Source: JAFAGX01 sp035623255
GTDB lineage: Bacteria > Acidobacteriota > Terriglobia > Terriglobales > Acidobacteriaceae
DNA: 64,000 nucleotides
Assembly (NCBI GenBank): GCA_035623255.1
Contig: DASPTU010000055.1
Span: 30,238 to 94,237, forward strand
Reading direction: 5' to 3'
Shown here: piece after piece, positions 61,012 to 64,000 of the stretch
Layout of the letters: each line of letters starts with the position of its first letter
Numbering within the stretch: position 1 is the stretch's first letter
Position numbers and translations under genes: made by a program
Notes under the pieces: model-generated
Told to the model about the DNA's origin: nothing
What the model saw: the letters and a program-made list of their open reading frames with translations, nothing else
The model's database searches: none

Positions 61012-61470
61012 CTACTCACCGCTCGGCGCCGGTGGAGGCGGCGCATTGCTTGTCTTCCTCTGATCGGTCAGCAAACCCAGCTGGTCAACACCGGCGGCCC
61101 GCACATTGTCGACTACTTGCACTACCGAGCCAAACTTCGCGCGCGCATCCGCGCGAATGAAAACTCGCTTATCAACCCGGTTCGCCAGACGATCTTTTAC
61201 TTTCTGCGTGAGTTGGTCGGGCTCGGTGCGATCATTGCCGAAGAACACCTTGCCGTCACGCATGACGGCGACGACCAGAGCATCTTCCTTGTCCGCATCT
61301 GGCATCTGCTCCGGATTGTTTACCTTGGCAAGGTCGACACTAACACCCTTCTGTAACATGGGTGTGATCACCATGAAGATGATCAATAGAACGAGCATCA
61401 CGTCTACCATTGGGGTGACGTTGATGTCGGAGTTGACCTTGGCCCCTTCGTTTCGCTTAGCAAGTGACAT
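61012..61470 (-). CDS. exbD: ExbD/TolR-family biopolymer transport protein, first copy
   Basis: A 152-residue paralogue of the next gene: INVTPMVDVMLVLLIIFMVI with the conserved Asp in MVDVML, then a periplasmic domain with KVFFGNDRTEPDQLTQKVKD and VFIRADARAKFGSVVQVVDN. The two copies share the same helix but differ in the periplasmic part, so they probably form a mixed dimer in one motor. The start ATG 61470 has AGGAG upstream. The spacing to the next gene is 11 bp. Confidence 0.93.
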   Translation of the reverse strand: MSLAKRNEGAKVNSDINVTPMVDVMLVLLIIFMVITPMLQKGVSVDLAKVNNPEQMPDADKEDALVVAVMRDGKVFFGNDRTEPDQLTQKVKDRLANRVDKRVFIRADARAKFGSVVQVVDNVRAAGVDQLGLLTDQRKTSNAPPPPAPSGE

Positions 61471-61519
61471 AACCTGCTCTCCTGCTCAAATTTCCCGCTT
61501 TTAGTGCGGCTCCCCAGTA

Positions 61520-61545
61520 CGGCGCCGGAATGTTGCCCGGCGCCG
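61520..61545 (-). other. Intercistronic hairpin between exbB and exbD
   Basis: CGGCGCCGG (61520-61528) and CCGGCGCCG (61537-61545) form a perfect 9-bp stem with an 8-nt loop in the 113-bp gap between exbB and the first exbD. No U-run follows on the minus strand. It is likely to slow polymerase partly or to protect the exbB mRNA end, which would raise the ExbB to ExbD ratio, as the known motor (five ExbB per two ExbD) requires. The last step is an inference. Confidence 0.65.
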
Positions 61546-61583
61546 ACCAGCAACTCAAATCGCAGCCCGGCGTGCTCGGTCGG

Positions 61584-62336
61584 TCAGCGGCGTAGGCCCC
61601 GTCTCTTCAGGAAGTAGTCGATCAGTTCGCTGGACGAGTTGTCCATCTCAACGTCGAAAGCTTCCACCCGGCCGGTTAAGTAGTTGAACATCATCACAGC
61701 CGGAATGGCTACGAACAGCCCGATAGCCGTAGTGACCAGCGCCTCGGCAATACCGCCGGCGACGGCGCCCAGACCGGTTGCCTTCTGCTCGGAGATGCCT
61801 CGGAATGCGTTCAGAATGCCCATCACCGTCCCGAACAGTCCGACGAAGGGTGCGGTTGAGCCGATGGTCGCCAAACCGCCTAGACCGCGCTTCAACTCGG
61901 CGTGGACGATAGCTTCAGTGCGCTCCAGCGCGCGCTTTGAGGCTTCGATGGTCTCGCCCGGGATTTCACCGCTCTCTTGGTGAGCACGGAACTCCATGAG
62001 GCCGGCTGTGACAACTTTCGCCAGATGGCTCTTCTTGTTACGCTCGGCGACCTTGATGGCTTCGTCGATCTTTCCGTCCCGCAATGCGCCTGCAACTGCC
62101 GGAGCGAATGCGCGCGATTGCTTTCGCGCGGCACTGAAGGCCATCCAGCGGTCAATCATCACGCCGATCGACCACCCAGACATGATGAACAAAATGATAA
62201 CGACCGACCTTGCCATCCAGCCCATCTGGTGCCAGAGCGAAATCGGGTCCCAGCCTACCGGTTGCTCCTGAAAAAGCCAGGTGGCGGCGAGAGAAACATG
62301 ACTAAGTGCGTGTGGTGCTAAATTGGCTACGAACAT
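61584..62336 (-). CDS. exbB: ExbB/TolQ-family proton channel protein
   Basis: A 250-residue inner-membrane protein of the MotA/TolQ/ExbB family. Helix one lies near residues 40-62 (ARSVVIILFIMSGWSIGVMI), followed by a cytoplasmic loop (about 65-160) and two C-terminal helices. The last pair carries LATIGSTAPFVGLFGTVMGILNAFRG and LVTTAIGLFVAIPAVMMFNYL, with the polar residues that line the proton path. The start ATG 62336 has GGAGG upstream. It lies between tonB and two exbD genes, a full TonB motor operon. Confidence 0.94.
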   Translation of the reverse strand: MFVANLAPHALSHVSLAATWLFQEQPVGWDPISLWHQMGWMARSVVIILFIMSGWSIGVMIDRWMAFSAARKQSRAFAPAVAGALRDGKIDEAIKVAERNKKSHLAKVVTAGLMEFRAHQESGEIPGETIEASKRALERTEAIVHAELKRGLGGLATIGSTAPFVGLFGTVMGILNAFRGISEQKATGLGAVAGGIAEALVTTAIGLFVAIPAVMMFNYLTGRVEAFDVEMDNSSSELIDYFLKRRGLRR

Positions 62337-62447
62337 GAGTTGCTTTTCCTCCTCAGAAATCGTCGAATCACTTGTCCCTAAAAGAAGGGAAGAATGTCAC
62401 CGCGCGATCACAGACCTGACTTCCCTGTCTAAACTGGCCTGCGGGCT

Positions 62448-63191
62448 CTAACCGCCCGACAGGGTGAAGTTCACGGTGATCTGCGTTTCCACTTCCACCG
62501 GCTCGCCGTTCAAGATGTAGGGCTTATATCTCCATTGCTTGACGGCTTCAATCGCGGCCGGCGCCAGCATGGGATGGCCACTGATCAGACGCAAGTTCTC
62601 GATGGTTCCGTCTTTACTGATTTCCGCCTGCAGCAGCACAGTTCCTTGGATGCGTGCTTGCCGCGCCAGGGGTGGATAGGCCGGTTGAACTTTGCGGATC
62701 AGCAATCCCTGAGTCACACCTTGCGAAACACGCACGCGTTGCGGAGTAGCGACTTTAGGCACGGCAACCGGGGTCGAGCTGATAATTCCACCGATCACGC
62801 CTCCCATCGAGCCACCAGGAACGCCTCCCGGAACTCCACCAACCACGCCTGCCGCGGACATGACCGGCGGCGGCGCTTCATCTTCCTTAATCATCTGAAC
62901 TTTCTCTGGAATCTTTGTCGGAGTACGCAGCTGCCCGTTAACGATGTCGGTTTGCACCTGCTTCACAATTTTCACCGGGGCGGCTGCTGGTGGCGGAGGC
63001 GGTGGAGGCGGCGGAGGCGGAGCTACCAGGAATGTCATCAGCTGGGTTTTGGGCAACGCTTCCGTAAACAACAGCGGGATCAGGACCAGAATGCCGACCA
63101 AGGCAACTTGGAGGAGGAACGAGAGGCTAGTCGTCCACCCTCGTCTGGTTCTGAGCCTTCCACCCGACTCAATCAGGCTGTCTTCAAACAT
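62448..63191 (-). CDS. tonB: Energy transducer TonB
   Basis: A 247-residue protein. One N-terminal helix (LSFLLQVALVGILVLIPLLF, about 24-43) anchors it; a proline run (APPPPPPPPPPPAAAP) and a Pro/Gly-rich linker follow. The C-terminal TonB domain (about 165-247) has KVQPAYPPLARQARIQGTVL, EISKDGTIENLRLISGHPML, IEAVKQWRYKPYILNGEPVE and VETQITVNFTL. It links the inner-membrane motor to outer-membrane receptors. The linker GGVPGGVPGGSMGG is unusual. The start ATG 63191 has AGGAG about 7 nt upstream. Confidence 0.94.
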   Translation of the reverse strand: MFEDSLIESGGRLRTRRGWTTSLSFLLQVALVGILVLIPLLFTEALPKTQLMTFLVAPPPPPPPPPPPAAAPVKIVKQVQTDIVNGQLRTPTKIPEKVQMIKEDEAPPPVMSAAGVVGGVPGGVPGGSMGGVIGGIISSTPVAVPKVATPQRVRVSQGVTQGLLIRKVQPAYPPLARQARIQGTVLLQAEISKDGTIENLRLISGHPMLAPAAIEAVKQWRYKPYILNGEPVEVETQITVNFTLSGG

Positions 63192-63354
63192 GAAGGTTCT
63201 CCTACACTATCCCTAACTGATCTTAGACACCGCACCACCGCTCATTGCTCCCATCAATGTGTTTCCACGCCAGGCGAAATGAAAACCGGATGATACTAAC
63301 GCAAATGTCAAGTAATCACAAACATCCGCCTGTAGCAGATAGATGGCCCCGCAT

Positions 63355-64000
63355 CTAGGCCTTGGCTTTCACCTTTACCCGGCGGGCGCTTTCCTTGCCG
63401 GGAGCAACCACGACGGGCTGCTTACCCCGATTCGCCCGCCAATCCTGATACGCCACCAGGATTGGGGCTGCAATTGCGATCGACGAGTAAGTGCCGATCA
63501 GAATGCCAATCACCAGGGCAAAGGAGAAGCCATGCAACACCTCTCCCCCGAACAGGTACAGCGCCAAAACTGTCAAAAATGTCAGTCCGGCGGTCAGAAT
63601 CGTCCGGCTCAGCGTTTGATTGATGGCGCGATTTACGATGTCCGACAGCTTCTCCCGCCGCATCAGCTTCAGGTTCTCGCGGATACGGTCAAAAACCACG
63701 ATGGTGTCATTGTTGGAGTAGCCGATCAGAGTCAGGATGGCGGCAATGACGGTTAAGGAGATCTCTTTGTTCATCAGCGAGAACGCGCCTACAGTGATTA
63801 ATGTATCGTGAAACACGGTGATTACCGCCGCGACACCGTAAATCCATTCAAACCGCACCGCCAGATACACCAGCATTCCGGCCAGCGAATACAGAACTGC
63901 CAACTTGGCCTGGGTTTGTAGCTGTTTTCCAACCTGCGGACCGACGATTTCAACGTTACGCACGCCAAAATTCGAGAGGAAAAAACCGTCATTCAAAGAG
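63355..64000 (-). CDS. secF: Protein translocase subunit SecF (5' end beyond window)
   Basis: The frame is open to the window edge, so only the C-terminal 214 residues or so are visible. They hold the SecF core: VGPQVGKQLQTQAKLAVLYS, FEWIYGVAAVITVFHDTLIT with the proton-path Asp, and the strongly conserved GYSNNDTIVVFDRIRENL. NQTLSRTILTAGLTFLTVLALY and GEVLHGFSFALVIGILIGTYSS follow. SecDF uses the proton gradient to pull exported proteins through SecYEG. secD is expected just upstream, outside the window. The gap of 163 bp to tonB holds no gene. Confidence 0.95.
   Translation of the reverse strand, partial: SLNDGFFLSNFGVRNVEIVGPQVGKQLQTQAKLAVLYSLAGMLVYLAVRFEWIYGVAAVITVFHDTLITVGAFSLMNKEISLTVIAAILTLIGYSNNDTIVVFDRIRENLKLMRREKLSDIVNRAINQTLSRTILTAGLTFLTVLALYLFGGEVLHGFSFALVIGILIGTYSSIAIAAPILVAYQDWRANRGKQPVVVAPGKESARRVKVKAKA

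Noticed and set aside
62535..63293. A 252-residue frame opposite tonB
   Set aside because: It is the complement of the proline- and glycine-rich tonB codons; composition (His, Arg runs) is typical of an antisense shadow.
1..64000. tRNA genes, insertion sequences, prophage or defence genes
   Set aside because: I looked for tRNA T-loop patterns, transposase and phage structural motifs, and restriction, toxin or cas proteins, and found none that hold up.

Overview
The window is a chromosomal segment of a Gram-negative heterotroph, most likely an acidobacterium of the Terriglobia/Koribacter type. This placement is an inference. It rests on an outer-membrane and lipoprotein economy (TonB/ExbBD, lipoproteins, a beta-barrel), a kinase-like PEGA protein, MacB/FtsX-type permeases encoded without an ATPase, phosphoacceptor-less receiver domains, an HpnI-type glycosyltransferase, and intergenic CTGACT-type and REP-like repeats. 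There is no 16S or tRNA gene in the window to settle it. Gene density is high and no insertion sequence, prophage, CRISPR array or tRNA was seen.

Layout. 1-2.4 kb: small genes (receiver-like protein, DUF2911 protein, 69-aa protein, methyltransferase). 2.5-5.6 kb: parB, parA, two perfect parS sites and rsmG, all on the minus strand, as found close to many replication origins. 5.7-8.2 kb: a large GAF, membrane and tandem-repeat protein. 8.5-12.3 kb: two MacB-like permeases without an ATPase and an HpnI-like glycosyltransferase, facing an ArnT-like membrane glycosyltransferase and a hybrid histidine kinase. 16.5-18.3 kb: gatC-gatA. 18.4-21.4 kb: orphan FmdE protein, lipoprotein, pgsA and a winged-helix protein. 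21.4-25.8 kb: a four-gene ABC efflux operon, divergent from a PEGA pseudokinase gene at 26.2-28.6 kb, with an 18-bp palindrome between them. 28.7-34.3 kb: hydroxyacyl-CoA dehydrogenase, a WalJ/YycJ-type hydrolase, a probable metal-linked outer-membrane protein, map and msrA.

34.5-45.8 kb: a secreted BNR-repeat protein converges on a long minus-strand run. Read in transcription order this is tgpA-like transglutaminase, rimO, yacG, pgpA, NHL-type propeller, cinA, thpR, plsY, gpsA and a STAS-receiver protein. gpsA, plsY, pgsA and pgpA together make glycerol-3-phosphate and phosphatidylglycerol. 45.9-46.2 kb holds the SRP (4.5S) RNA gene followed by REP-like hairpins. Then come fabH, a HIT hydrolase, rpsA with a strong promoter and TTG start, a YihY-family protein, pyk, a monooxygenase-like protein, orphan larE and an imine reductase-like enzyme.

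55-64 kb: two cell-envelope folding proteins (DsbA-like thioredoxin, PpiC/SurA-like) converge on a minus-strand run. In transcription order this is secF (cut by the window edge), tonB, exbB, exbD, exbD, a TPR lipoprotein with a rho-independent terminator, a universal stress protein, biotin carboxylase and a biotin carrier.

No defence island or obvious novel multi-gene system is present. The most unusual items are the PEGA pseudokinase, the GAF/membrane/27-residue-repeat protein with a 162-bp two-unit period, receiver domains with Gly at the phosphoacceptor, a cysteine cluster at the N-terminus of the hybrid kinase, the orphan FmdE protein, and shared intergenic repeat motifs.
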